Assembly: GCA_028753945.1 (NCBI GenBank)
Contig: JAPNXP010000012.1
Location: 1,178,001 to 1,242,000, forward strand
Length of the DNA: 64,000 nt
Origin: Hexactinellida sp. DTS-2022
Taxonomy: Eukaryota; Porifera; Hexactinellida
Reading direction: 5' to 3'
Shown piece after piece: positions 55,564 to 64,000 of the stretch. The stretch's first letter is position 1. Each line of letters begins with the position of its first letter. Below the pieces are notes generated by a model, which made no database searches, was not told the origin of the DNA, and saw only the letters and a program-made list of their open reading frames with translations. A program made the translations under genes and the position numbers.

Positions 55564-55985
55564 TATATTTTTTTTTGGTATACATTTTAAAATCCGTCGA
55601 AGGATTCCTGATCAAGGTGCTATCTGTGGGATAAATCCTGGTGCAGATAGATAGCTGGTTTTCCAGCGTAAACCCTCCAGGCTCCAGGGGATCAGGATGC
55701 CTGCCTGTTAATTGGCAAAGGGATTTATTTTTTGGGGGGAGGTTTGTTTTTTGTTTTTTGTAATTACTTTTCGATAAACTATTAATCTATTTTGTAAGAG
55801 CAATTTAGCCTAAGGGCTACTAATTAAATCTTTATTTTATTTTCTATTTTCTGAAAAAATCCGGATGATAAACAATTATTTATTTTACCTGTCCTAATGT
55901 ACAAGTTTATTACAAAAATAAATTTCAATAATTATTTATAAAAACTTGACCTTTCACTTTGTTCCTTGATTATTCGAACATTTCA
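55564..55985. other. No gene seen
   Basis: A T-rich tract and a CCAGGCTCCAGGGGATCAGG segment are the only notable features. Confidence 0.45.
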
Positions 55986-56299
55986 TGTTTGGGTCCTATC
56001 GATTCCTATTTTCCTGCTACTCTGCAGTTATACCCTTGTAGTTTACGGAATTTTCGATGATGGAGAATGAACTTGTACTTATACTGGTGCTATTTACAGT
56101 AAATGTACAATCAGGGAGTCTAACGGTATCAGGACAAGCTACCTTATAGAGAATTAACATACGAACATACAATCAAATCAACATACAGGCTCTAACTTTA
56201 CTTGCATTCAATCAGGCTGTTGTATATTGTCCTTATGATTTGTTTAACTATTTCCCAAGCTTTACACACCTCGTTATAGAGTATGTTGTGTGTTGTATT

Positions 56300-56834
56300 C
56301 AGGGTTGCCAATCTAATCCAATCGAGAAGATTCTCGATTGCCGATTGCTGCATTTTTCATTGATTGGATTGCTTCGATTTTTTTCGATTGTTTGTTTTTT
56401 AAATCTCTACATACAGTAGAGCCTCTGAACAACGGACACCTTGGGACCGGAACCGTTGTCCGTTATTTAGAGGTTGTCCGCTATTTAGAGGTTGCTTTTC
56501 TATTAGACATATGTTAAATAAATAAATCCGTGCCACGAGGGTTGTCCGTTATTTAGAGGTTGTCCGCTATTTGGAGTGTCCGTTATGGGAGCTCCACTGT
56601 AATCCCAAAATCTAAAATGCTCAATTGCGCGTTAATTAAACCCAATAATATATGTTTTAAGTTTGAAACATACTGTTTTTGATATAAATATTGAGTAACA
56701 ATCGAAAAAATCGAAGGAACAATCGAAAAATATCGAAGAAACAGTCGAAAATAATCGATGATATTTAGGATTGTCGATTTCGATTGGATTGCCATCCGAA
56801 TAATCGATTGATGAAATTTGGATCGGCAACCCTG
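56300..56834. mobile_element. hAT-like MITE with 8-bp TSD in the pseudogene
   Basis: Starts CAGGGTTGCCAATC and ends GATCGGCAACCCTG with GTTGTATT on both sides (56292-56299, 56835-56842). The interior is rich in AATCGA repeats. It contains the second Tc1/pogo-like MITE. Confidence 0.9.
56414..56599. mobile_element. Tc1/pogo-like MITE, copy 2
   Basis: Same element as 55393-55561 with TA flanks, nested inside the hAT-like MITE. It has one additional internal CCGCTATTTAGAGG block relative to copy 1. Confidence 0.85.
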
Positions 56835-57351
56835 GTTGTATTCGATCGCTTTCCATATTTAAACTCGACAATTTCAAGTTTAACAGAGCTGTATCTCTGC
56901 TACACCTAATGTCGTAACCATTTTGCCATCAATGCTTATTCTACCTATCTTGAAGTTGTTAAGTTTGTACCAATTAGATGACGCACAGTAGTATAGCGGT
57001 ATTATTCCCAGCAGTTTCGAGTATACTCATATTGAGGTATTATATCTGATGGAATACAACACCTATAGTTAGGTACCTGTTTGCTAACTTGACACATTTG
57101 ACACATTTGCATTTGTCCACATTTTTCACTGATTTCACTTTTGAAGCGAACGCCCTATCTGGATTAGATGGATTGACATGTTTCTTTACTTTACTTGCAA
57201 ACAAATTTAGATTTTGTTTTCAAGGAGACCTTTCCTAGTCTATTACTATTATATTTAAGCGATTCTTCTATAACTACACTCGAACAAGGATTTTTTGAGA
57301 GACAGAAAGAATTAGCCGCTGTAATTGCTTCTTATACTCCATTGCATTGTG

Positions 57352-57802
57352 GAGGCGCATGCATTAGTCAGAATTTGTAAGTTGTCATTAGTTAGAATAT
57401 TGAAGACTGGCGTTAGTCAGAATGGGTCTTCAGTATGTTGGCGTTAGTCAGAATGGGTTTTCAGTAGGTTGGCTTACTAGTTCATATTTTGAGATTTAAT
57501 AATTACTAACTCTGTTTTATTTCATTAAATTATTAAATTTCTCTTATATGTTCGCAATTTATTGGGATTTCAAAGAAATTCGTTCTACAAGGCGACAATT
57601 TGTAACGATCATATTTATTCAAACAAAACCTTAGACATACATTCATGATTATTGTGGGCATCTGGTAAATCTGAATAGCGCCAACTTACTAAAAACCTAT
57701 TTTGACTAACGCCAACTTACCGAAAAACCAATTCTGACTAACGTCAGTCTTCAATATGCTAACTAATTACAACTTACAAATACTGACTAATGCAGCGCCC
57801 CA
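57352..57802. mobile_element. TIR MITE with 8-bp TSD in the pseudogene
   Basis: Left end GAGGCGCATGCATTAGTCAG and right end CTGACTAATGCAGCGCC(CCA) are inverted. GCATTGTG is duplicated at 57344-57351 and 57803-57810. Internal subterminal repeats GGCGTTAGTCAGAATGGG occur on both arms. The target is the Cys-rich LRR-cap region of the pseudogene. Confidence 0.85.
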
Positions 57803-58558
57803 GCATTGTGACTGAGATGGCATGGGTTAGTAATGTGACTGCTAATCTTGGTTGGTCAGTTAGAGGCACGTGTCACGTGTGAAACCCTTCCAGTTTGAAT
57901 GGATTACCAATAAGTAATAGTACCAATTACATTAACTGTCCCAATGATAAATCCAACCATTGCTTCAATGATACATTCATTTGTCCTGAGAGCAACTGTG
58001 TTAACACAGCAGACAGTGCTTACTGTGAATGCGTTGTCGGATACACACGAAACGCAAACACAACCTATGTGTGGATACAAACGAGTGCTCTGGTACCAAC
58101 AACTGTGAACACAACTGTACTAACACAGTGGGTTCCTATACATGTTCCTGTTTGTCTGGTTTCACTTTACAATCAGATATGTCATCCTGTGTATCAGGAG
58201 TTAGTCAGCTGACTGCTCCAATACTCCTTGCACTCCTCTCTCTACTCTTGCAAACCTCACTTCTTTGATTTCTCGTATAGGACTAACTCTATTTATTCTT
58301 ATTTACCGCTATGTTCTAAACTTATTTGATAGTTACTATTCTTTTCGAATTCATATCTTTTATTCATTTCAATGATTTCATTGACCCCTCTCTTTTTGTT
58401 ATTAATATCTCTTATTATTTGTTTAATTTATGTATTACTCTACACTCACTAATATTTGATAATATTTCTCCACTCGCTATTTATTACTTTTATATCCAGA
58501 TATTATTGGGATATATGATATATCTCATGTGATTTACGTATATCACTTTCTTTATCTC

Positions 58559-58751
58559 TAGACGGTCTATTTCTGTATGGTCTATAAATGCCCATGCACC
58601 TAGGTTAATCTTTGTAGACCGTATATTGACTAAATAGTATCACCTATAGGTGATTGGGGCTTTTGCTATACAAATTTATAGATGGTTGACAAATATTAAC
58701 CTAGGACCTAGGTGCATGGGCTTTTATAGACCATACAAAATAGACCATCTA
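58559..58751. mobile_element. Fold-back MITE with TAGACGGTCTA ends
   Basis: AGACGGTCTATTT and CATGCACCTAGGTTAAT on the left are mirrored by TTAACCTAGG, CCTAGGTGCATGGGC and ATAGACCATCT on the right. A related palindrome lies at 61470-61540, upstream of the intact paralogue, and a fragment near 14525-14550. Confidence 0.7.
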
Positions 58752-58835
58752 CATATAAAGAAAGTCATAAAATTCACATTAAAAGTATCCCAATAATATC
58801 TGAATCTAAAGTACAAATAGAGATTTATTATTAAA

Positions 58836-59481
58836 CGAGCACTTCGGTCTCGGTTGCTTTGCGACAGATCGGTGCTACGCACTTCAAGTTAACGGCCGCT
58901 CTGCGGCCATACTCCTCACTTTCTGCCATGGAAAATGGTAGAAAGGGACGTTATATGCATCCCTGTTTACCATTTCCATAGTTTTAACTTGTTTCTCATA
59001 TTCTAAATTTATAAATTCGAAATTAATGTTCAGCATACTTGTTTGCCTATAATACCCGTTGAAAGCTAACTTCTAGATTGATTTTGAATTTCATTAATTT
59101 GTTTACTTATTTGTGTCAACAACAACAACAACAACAACAAATATTCATATTATAAGTTTATAAATGCGAAATTCGTGTTCAGCATACTTGTTTACATATA
59201 ATACCCGTTGAGAGCAAACTTCTAGGTTGATTTTGAATTTTCATTAATTTGTTTACCTATTTTGTGTCAACACAACAACAAATATTCATATTATAAATGT
59301 ATAAATGCGAAATTCGAAATAATCAAACTTGTTTACCTATATAACATTTGTTTACCAATTAACATTTGACAGTTAGTTTATATATCATATATTAATGCGG
59401 TTTCTTTTCCCCCATCACTTTAATACAATCCGGACAAACACACACACACACAAACAAACAATCGAGATTTAATAATATAGA
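58836..59481 (-). mobile_element. H1 copy 8
   Basis: Comb (CGAGCACTTCGGTCTCG; GGCCGCTCTGCGGCC; CTGCCATGGAAAATGGTAG), about two satellite units, AC microsatellite and AATCGAGATTTAATAATATAGA. Its left flank (ATTTATTATTAAA) is the same as that of H1 copy 9 at 62214, so these two sit in duplicated flanking DNA. Confidence 0.8.
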
Positions 59482-59733
59482 TATTAGTATGTGTAGAAAG
59501 AGTAATACTGAAATAAAACAAATAAAAAGAGATTAAGCATAGGTACTGCAAAAAATTTGAAACGAACAAAATTATAAAAAATCAAAAATTAGAGTAGTGT
59601 AACTAGTGTTGGCAGCATTTTCATTTGGAGGTTGACTAATAGTGTGTCTAACAGTGTATCCACAAATAAATTGCGTCTGCATAGCTATAATTTTAGATTT
59701 TTTATGCCAAGGCTAAAATGAATTTAAATGTAA

Positions 59734-59752
59734 CGAGCCTTCGGTCTCGTCA
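59734..59752. repeat. Isolated terminal hairpin of the H family
   Basis: ACGAGCCTTCGGTCTCGT matches the last hairpin of H1/H2 without the rest of the comb. The bases around it do not match other family parts. Confidence 0.6.
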
Positions 59753-59949
59753 TTTTACCTGGCCTTATAATCAAATATTAGTGTGTATAGAAAGCATAAT
59801 ACTTAAATAAAACAAATTAAAAGGATAATATAAATAAAAAGAGAGGGGTCATTGAAATAAATAAAAGATATGAATTCGAAAAGAATAATAACTCTAAAAT
59901 AAGTTAAGAAAATAAATAATAGTAATTAGAGTTTGTCCTATACGAGAAA

Positions 59950-61347
59950 TCAAAGAAGTGTTGCTTGCAAGAGTAGAGAGAGGAGTGCAAGGAGTATTGG
60001 AGCAGTCAGCTGACTAACTCCTGATACACAGGATGACATATCTGATTGTAAAGTGAAACCAGACATACAAGAACATGAATAGGAACCTACTGAGTTTGTA
60101 CAGTTGTGATCACATTTGTTGGAAGTAGAACATTCGTTTGTATCCACACATAAGTTGATGGTCGGATTTAGTGTGTATCCCTCTCCACAGTCACAATAAG
60201 CACTGTCAGCTGTGTTAACACAAATGCTCTCCGAAGGACAAATGAAAGTATCATTGAAGCAATCATAAGATTGGATTGAACAGTTAACGTAATTGGAACT
60301 ATCGCTTATTGAGTTTCCATTCAAGTTAGAAGGGGTCTCACACGTGCCAGTAACTGACCATCCAAGATTGTTAGCAACATGACTAACCCATGCCATCTCA
60401 CAGTCACAATGGAATGGAACAGAAATACCAATTACAGTGGATAATTCTTTCTGTCTCTCAAAAACTCTTTGTTCGAGTGCAGTTATAGAAGAATAGCTCA
60501 AATCGAATCGTATTAGACTAGGGAAGGTCTCTGTGGAAACCAAATCTAAATTTGTTTGCAAGTACCAAGTATATAAATGTGTCAATCCATTTAATCCAGA
60601 TAGCGCGTTATCTTCAAATGTGAAATTGTTGAAAAAATAGGACAAATGCAAATATGTCAAATGTGTCAAGTTAGCAAACTGGTAACTATAGAAATGTTGT
60701 ATACCTCTGAGTTCTAAATGATCAATTCGAGTATGCTCGAAACTGCTGGGAATAACATGAAACCACTGTGCGTCTTCTGATTGAAACAATCCTAACGAAT
60801 TCAAGTTAGGTACAATAAGCATTGACGGCAGAATGGTTACGACATTAGGTAGCGTAAGATAGCGGAGACTCAGTACTGTTAAATTTGTCGAGTTTAAGTA
60901 TGGAAAGCGATCAAATACCAAATTTTGTACATTGAGATATGCAACGCTTGGGAAATAGTTAAAGAAATTATAAGGACATACTACAGCCGGATCGTATGCA
61001 TATAAATATAGATATCGGATGTCCATTTGAATCTTGTTGAATTCAATCAAGAATGTATCATAAACATACAAATATAATATGTTTATACCTTCAGCTATAT
61101 CCAGTGTGACAGTTTCATTATTTTCCGTCAAATATACATAAAGGTTAATGGAAGTTATTCCAGTCTCTGCTAATTGAGTAGAACACTTCTCTATCAGGTA
61201 GCTTGTTCGGGTTCCGTTAGATGCCCTGATTGTACAGTAACCGAAAGTAGAACCATAATAACAAGACAATTCTGGCTCTTCGCAAATTCCATTTACCACA
61301 GGGGTATAACTGCAGAGTAGCAGGAATATAGGAATCGATAGAAACAT
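59950..61347 (-). CDS. Secreted/GPI-type LRR and EGF surface protein, intact
   Basis: Single open frame of 465 codons starting MFLSIPIFLLLCSYTPVVNG, a signal peptide. Residues 45-300 are leucine-rich-repeat-like, with irregular LxxLxL repeats such as LTHLTYLHLSYF. A Cys-rich cap (PFHCDCEMAWVSHVA...GTCETP) follows at about 305-345. Two EGF modules come next; the second starts DTNEC and has CTNSVGSYSCSC, the calcium-binding pattern. The C-terminus ends in an uncharged hydrophobic stretch (LTAPILLALLSLLLQ) without a cytoplasmic tail, suggesting a GPI anchor. About a dozen N-x-S/T sites fit an extracellular protein. It is probably a surface receptor or adhesion molecule; the ligand is unknown. 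A degraded paralogue lies head-on at 55986-58268. Confidence 0.85.
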   Translation of the reverse strand: MFLSIPIFLLLCSYTPVVNGICEEPELSCYYGSTFGYCTIRASNGTRTSYLIEKCSTQLAETGITSINLYVYLTENNETVTLDIAEGINILYLYVYDTFLIEFNKIQMDIRYLYLYAYDPAVVCPYNFFNYFPSVAYLNVQNLVFDRFPYLNSTNLTVLSLRYLTLPNVVTILPSMLIVPNLNSLGLFQSEDAQWFHVIPSSFEHTRIDHLELRGIQHFYSYQFANLTHLTYLHLSYFFNNFTFEDNALSGLNGLTHLYTWYLQTNLDLVSTETFPSLIRFDLSYSSITALEQRVFERQKELSTVIGISVPFHCDCEMAWVSHVANNLGWSVTGTCETPSNLNGNSISDSSNYVNCSIQSYDCFNDTFICPSESICVNTADSAYCDCGEGYTLNPTINLCVDTNECSTSNKCDHNCTNSVGSYSCSCMSGFTLQSDMSSCVSGVSQLTAPILLALLSLLLQATLL

Positions 61348-61777
61348 GAAATGTTCGAATAATCAAGAAACAAATTGAAAGGTAAAGTTTTGTATAAATA
61401 ATTATTGAAATTGGCATTGTAAGAAACTTGTACATAAATGATATGGGTGGATTATAATAGGAAGTTTATAGACGGTCTACAAATTTTTGGCTTAATTGGT
61501 GGGCTTTTGTAGAACGTCTAGAAATAGACCGTCTACATATAAGGATGCTCATATATATATATAGATTGTGTAGTATATACAGTGGTGTTTGGCAATAGTG
61601 TTTGCCAATATATACAGTGATGTTTGTCAATAGCAATTCCTCTATTAGCGAGCATTTAATGTAAATTCTGGTCCTCTAATATCAAGTTCGCCTATATACA
61701 AGCAAATTCCGTGCATAATGTGAACTATATTTAAAGAAAGTAATAGAATTCACATTAAATAGTATCCCAATAAAATC

Positions 61778-62162
61778 CAGTGTTCGGAAAAAACCGCCCT
61801 TTTCTAGAAAAGACCGGGGCAGGTGGAAAAAACCGCCCTTTTCTGGACTATTCTGCCTTTTTCTATTGACTGGCCTACGCGTAATTAATATACGTATTTC
61901 GGTGTACTTAGTGGTTAATCCACTAACCTTTGTATAACATTAGGGATCCACTCTCAAAAGTCCTAAATTTAACAATCGTTGGTGTAGAATCTCTATAAAA
62001 TATCTGTCTATTGCATATAGAAGCTGACCATAAATGGGCCTCTAGTGTTGCCATATATGGTCATAAGTGTTTTTTTCCAAATTTACTGCCCTTTTCCGGG
62101 GTGGGAAAAACCGGTTTTTTCCAGGGGGTTTTTTCCGGGGTGGTCTTTTCTGGCAAACACTG
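61778..62162. mobile_element. hAT-like MITE with 8-bp TSD
   Basis: Starts CAGTGTTCGGAAAAAACCG and ends TTTTCTGGCAAACACTG; ATAAAATC is present on both sides (61770-61777, 62163-62170). The flanking DNA also occurs without the insertion near 58790, an empty-site comparison. Confidence 0.9.
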
Positions 62163-62213
62163 ATAAAATCTGAATCTAAAGTAACAAATAACAAATAGAG
62201 ATTTATTATTAAA

Positions 62214-62815
62214 CGAGCCCTTCGATCTCGTCGCTTTGCGACAGATCGGTGCTACGCACTTCAAGCTAACGGCAGCTTGCGACCTTACTCTTCACCCTTT
62301 CTGCCATGGAAAATGGTAGAAAGGGACGTTATATAGATCCCTATATAAGATTTCCATTTTTTAAACTTGTTTTCATATTCTAAATATATAAATGCGAAAT
62401 TCGTGTTCAGCATACTTGTTTACCTATAATACCTGTTGAAAGCTAACTTCTAGGTTGATTTGGAATTTCATTAAATTGTTTACCTATTTTTGTAAACAAC
62501 ACCAACAAATATTCCTAATAGAAATTTGTAAATGCGAAATTCGTGTTCATCATATTTGTTACCTACGTATATTACCCGTTGAAAGCTAACTTCTAGGTTG
62601 ATTTTGAATTTCATTAATTTGTTTACCTATTTTGTGTGAACAACAACAACAACAAATATTCATATTATAAATTTATAACAGGGAAATTCATGTTCATCAT
62701 ATGTGTTACCTATATTACCCGTTGAAAGCTAACTTCTAGGTTAATTTGGACAATAATTTGTTTATCTATTTTGTGTAAACAACAACAACAACAACAATAA
62801 ATATTCATATTATTT
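62214..62815 (-). mobile_element. H1 copy 9, 5' end missing
   Basis: Degraded comb (CGAGCCCTTCGATCTCG, GTCGC/GCGAC, GGTGC/GCAC, GGCAGCTTGCGACC, CTGCCATGGAAAATGGTAG) and about three satellite units ending in a longer CAA repeat. The microsatellite and TCTATA terminus are absent. Confidence 0.75.
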
Positions 62816-63334
62816 ATTTTAATTTCACTTGTATGAAACACATATTCACTTACAAACCAATCAATAACAGTCATTATCTAGTAGGCTTATGTAATATGTT
62901 CTATAGTATTCAGTATACTATAGAGTAATTATAATATGGAGAAGATGGCTGATTTACATAAAAAACCGTTAATAAAACGTAGAATTGATTAGCGATCTAA
63001 TAATTTTAATTGATATATAGAAAGAACATCCTTAGGAGAATACAACCTCTATATTTTCAATAACTAATTCGAATTATTAAAGAGTCACTGGACCAGAATA
63101 TAATTTCGATATAACTGACGAGCAAAAGCGAAATTGAGAAATCGGGCTTCGAGGTGATCATCTCCAGGAAATTCTATATCTCCTGTCCAAATCTTAAATC
63201 TCTATCACCAATGGTCTAGTCAGGCCATCGCGTACGGCCGGCCGGAAGTCCGACAGAGGTAAATTCAATGTTGTGCACTTATAGTATAAAACTATAGTAG
63301 GACCCTACTATAACGTTTTTTACTAGAAGAAGCA
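62816..63334. other. No gene seen
   Basis: AT-rich; a TATAGTATAAAACTATAG palindrome near 63280 is the only notable structure. Confidence 0.45.
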
Positions 63335-63412
63335 CACTAAAAAGAGAGGGGTCATTGAAAAGTAAAAGATATGAATTCGAAAAAAATAATTATATAATAA
63401 GTTCAGAAAATA
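63335..63412 (-). pseudogene. 3' flank remnant of a third LRR/EGF gene copy
   Basis: AAAAGAGAGGGGTCATTGAAA and AGATATGAATTCGAAAA match the sequence just beyond the stop codons of both LRR/EGF copies (58340-58400 inverted, 59835-59885). No coding part remains in the window beside it. Confidence 0.65.
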
Positions 63413-63417
63413 ATTAA

Positions 63418-63545
63418 GAAAAATCCAAAATTGCAGCCTGTGCCGACGCATGTTCCTTTGGTGGCACTATATTTTGATTGTGGTTTATTGATAGTTTCTC
63501 CAAAGGAACATGCTATCGGCACTGGCTGCAATTTTGGATTTTTTT
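63418..63545. mobile_element. Fold-back MITE X, copy 3
   Basis: AAATCCAAAATTGCAGCCTG and its inverse enclose GCATGTTCCTTTGG arms. It is the same element as 2031-2161, with a different centre. Confidence 0.8.
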
Positions 63546-63656
63546 TCGCCATGTCATGAACGTCACATGGTGTTTACACCCATTTATCAATTTGTTACGG
63601 GACAAAGGAACGTTTGATAAATTTCATGCTTCTTTCTATCTTAGACCATCTTGAGT

Positions 63657-64000
63657 TTAAGTTTATATTTCCATTATAAATGCGTTTTAGACCCCCCTAT
63701 CACTCTAATACAATTCGGGCACCAAACAAGCACACAAACGAATAGTCATAAACTAGAAATTCCATCTCAATAATCCATTGTTTATATATCAGTTATCGTT
63801 TTGAAATTGAAATCAGCATACTTGTTTACTTAGAATGACATTGGGATTAAGTTTATATTTCCATTATTAATGCGTTATAAACCCTCCCCTTACACTCAAA
63901 TACATTTCGTACACCAAGCACACAAATAGACAAATATTTATACAAATAGATATTCCATCTCATTAATCCATTGTTTGAATATCAGAAATCGTTCTGAAAT
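63657..64000. repeat. Tandem duplication of a ~190-bp unit related to the H1 leader
   Basis: TTAAGTTTATATTTCCATTA...AATGCGTT recurs after about 190 bp, as does CCATCTCA.TAATCCATTGTTT. The order (GTTTATAT, AATGCG, ATCAC, AATACA, ACACAC) is that of the H1 5' leader, so these are old relatives. The array continues past the window end. Confidence 0.6.

Larger units (their letters stand above)
55986..58268 (+). pseudogene. Pseudogene of the LRR/EGF surface protein
   Basis: Plus-strand paralogue of the gene at 59950-61347. Recognisable blocks: leader (SIPIFLLLCSYT), CTIRESNGIRTSYL, VVYCPYDLFNYFPS, FPSLLLLYLSDSSITTLEQGFFERQKEL, the EGF region (FICPESNCVNTADSAYCEC; NNCEHNCTNTVGSYTCSC) and the hydrophobic tail (LTAPILLALLSLLLQTSLL). 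A 4-base insertion near the start, internal stops, missing LRR segments and two MITE insertions (56300-56834, 57352-57802) destroy it. The 3' half is the best preserved. Confidence 0.85.

Overview
The window looks like AT-rich, intron-bearing, repeat-saturated DNA from an invertebrate animal. Introns of about 60-500 bp with GT/AG borders, a multi-exon Myb/SANT gene, a secreted LRR/EGF protein with a calcium-type EGF module, and KDZ, MULE, Ginger, hAT, Tc1-like, Helitron-like and LINE elements together point to a metazoan. A demosponge-like genome is my best guess, inferred from gene style and not from a database match. I see no rRNA, tRNA or CRISPR array.

Layout. 1-7.5 kb: tandem and inverted repeats, including a 1.42-kb unit present twice in tandem; the second copy is split by a Helitron-like element. 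7.5-13.8 kb: element A, a 6.2-kb transposon with inverted ends and an 8-bp target duplication. It carries a decayed MULE/SWIM transposase joined to a Ulp1-type protease and PHD finger, convergent with the N-terminal half of a KDZ-type gene. 13.8-18 kb: arrays, a palindrome-rich TIR element and nested Helitron-like elements. 18-26.8 kb: a Ginger-like integrase gene (minus strand) with a cysteine-protease tail, broken by element C. Element C is an apparently intact 5.8-kb KDZ transposon with two complete convergent genes. 26.9-33.2 kb: element B, a related KDZ element whose transposase was destroyed around a Helitron-like insertion. 36.4-41.1 kb: element D, a decayed KDZ element containing two Helitron-like elements. 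43-49.4 kb: a six-exon gene with two Myb/SANT domains, open in phase throughout. 49.5-51.3 kb: three nested hAT-like elements. 51.9-54.4 kb: a dead LINE split by a hAT MITE. 56-61.4 kb: a pseudogene and an intact paralogue of the LRR/EGF surface protein. The rest is repeats.

The most interesting material is the set of KDZ-type elements A, B and C. They share termini and carry subterminal palindromes built on GCATGC, repeated with a constant 22-bp period. Each pairs a transposase with a Ulp1-PHD protease. Element A carries the same protease-PHD module behind a different (MULE) transposase. The second notable system is a Helitron-like family whose 3' end is a comb of four or five consecutive short hairpins, followed by a 143-bp satellite that varies from none to about seven units. 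Two reconstructed empty sites show clean insertion between A and T with no target duplication.

Exon coordinates are hand-derived from splice consensus and reading phase. They were not checked against transcripts.
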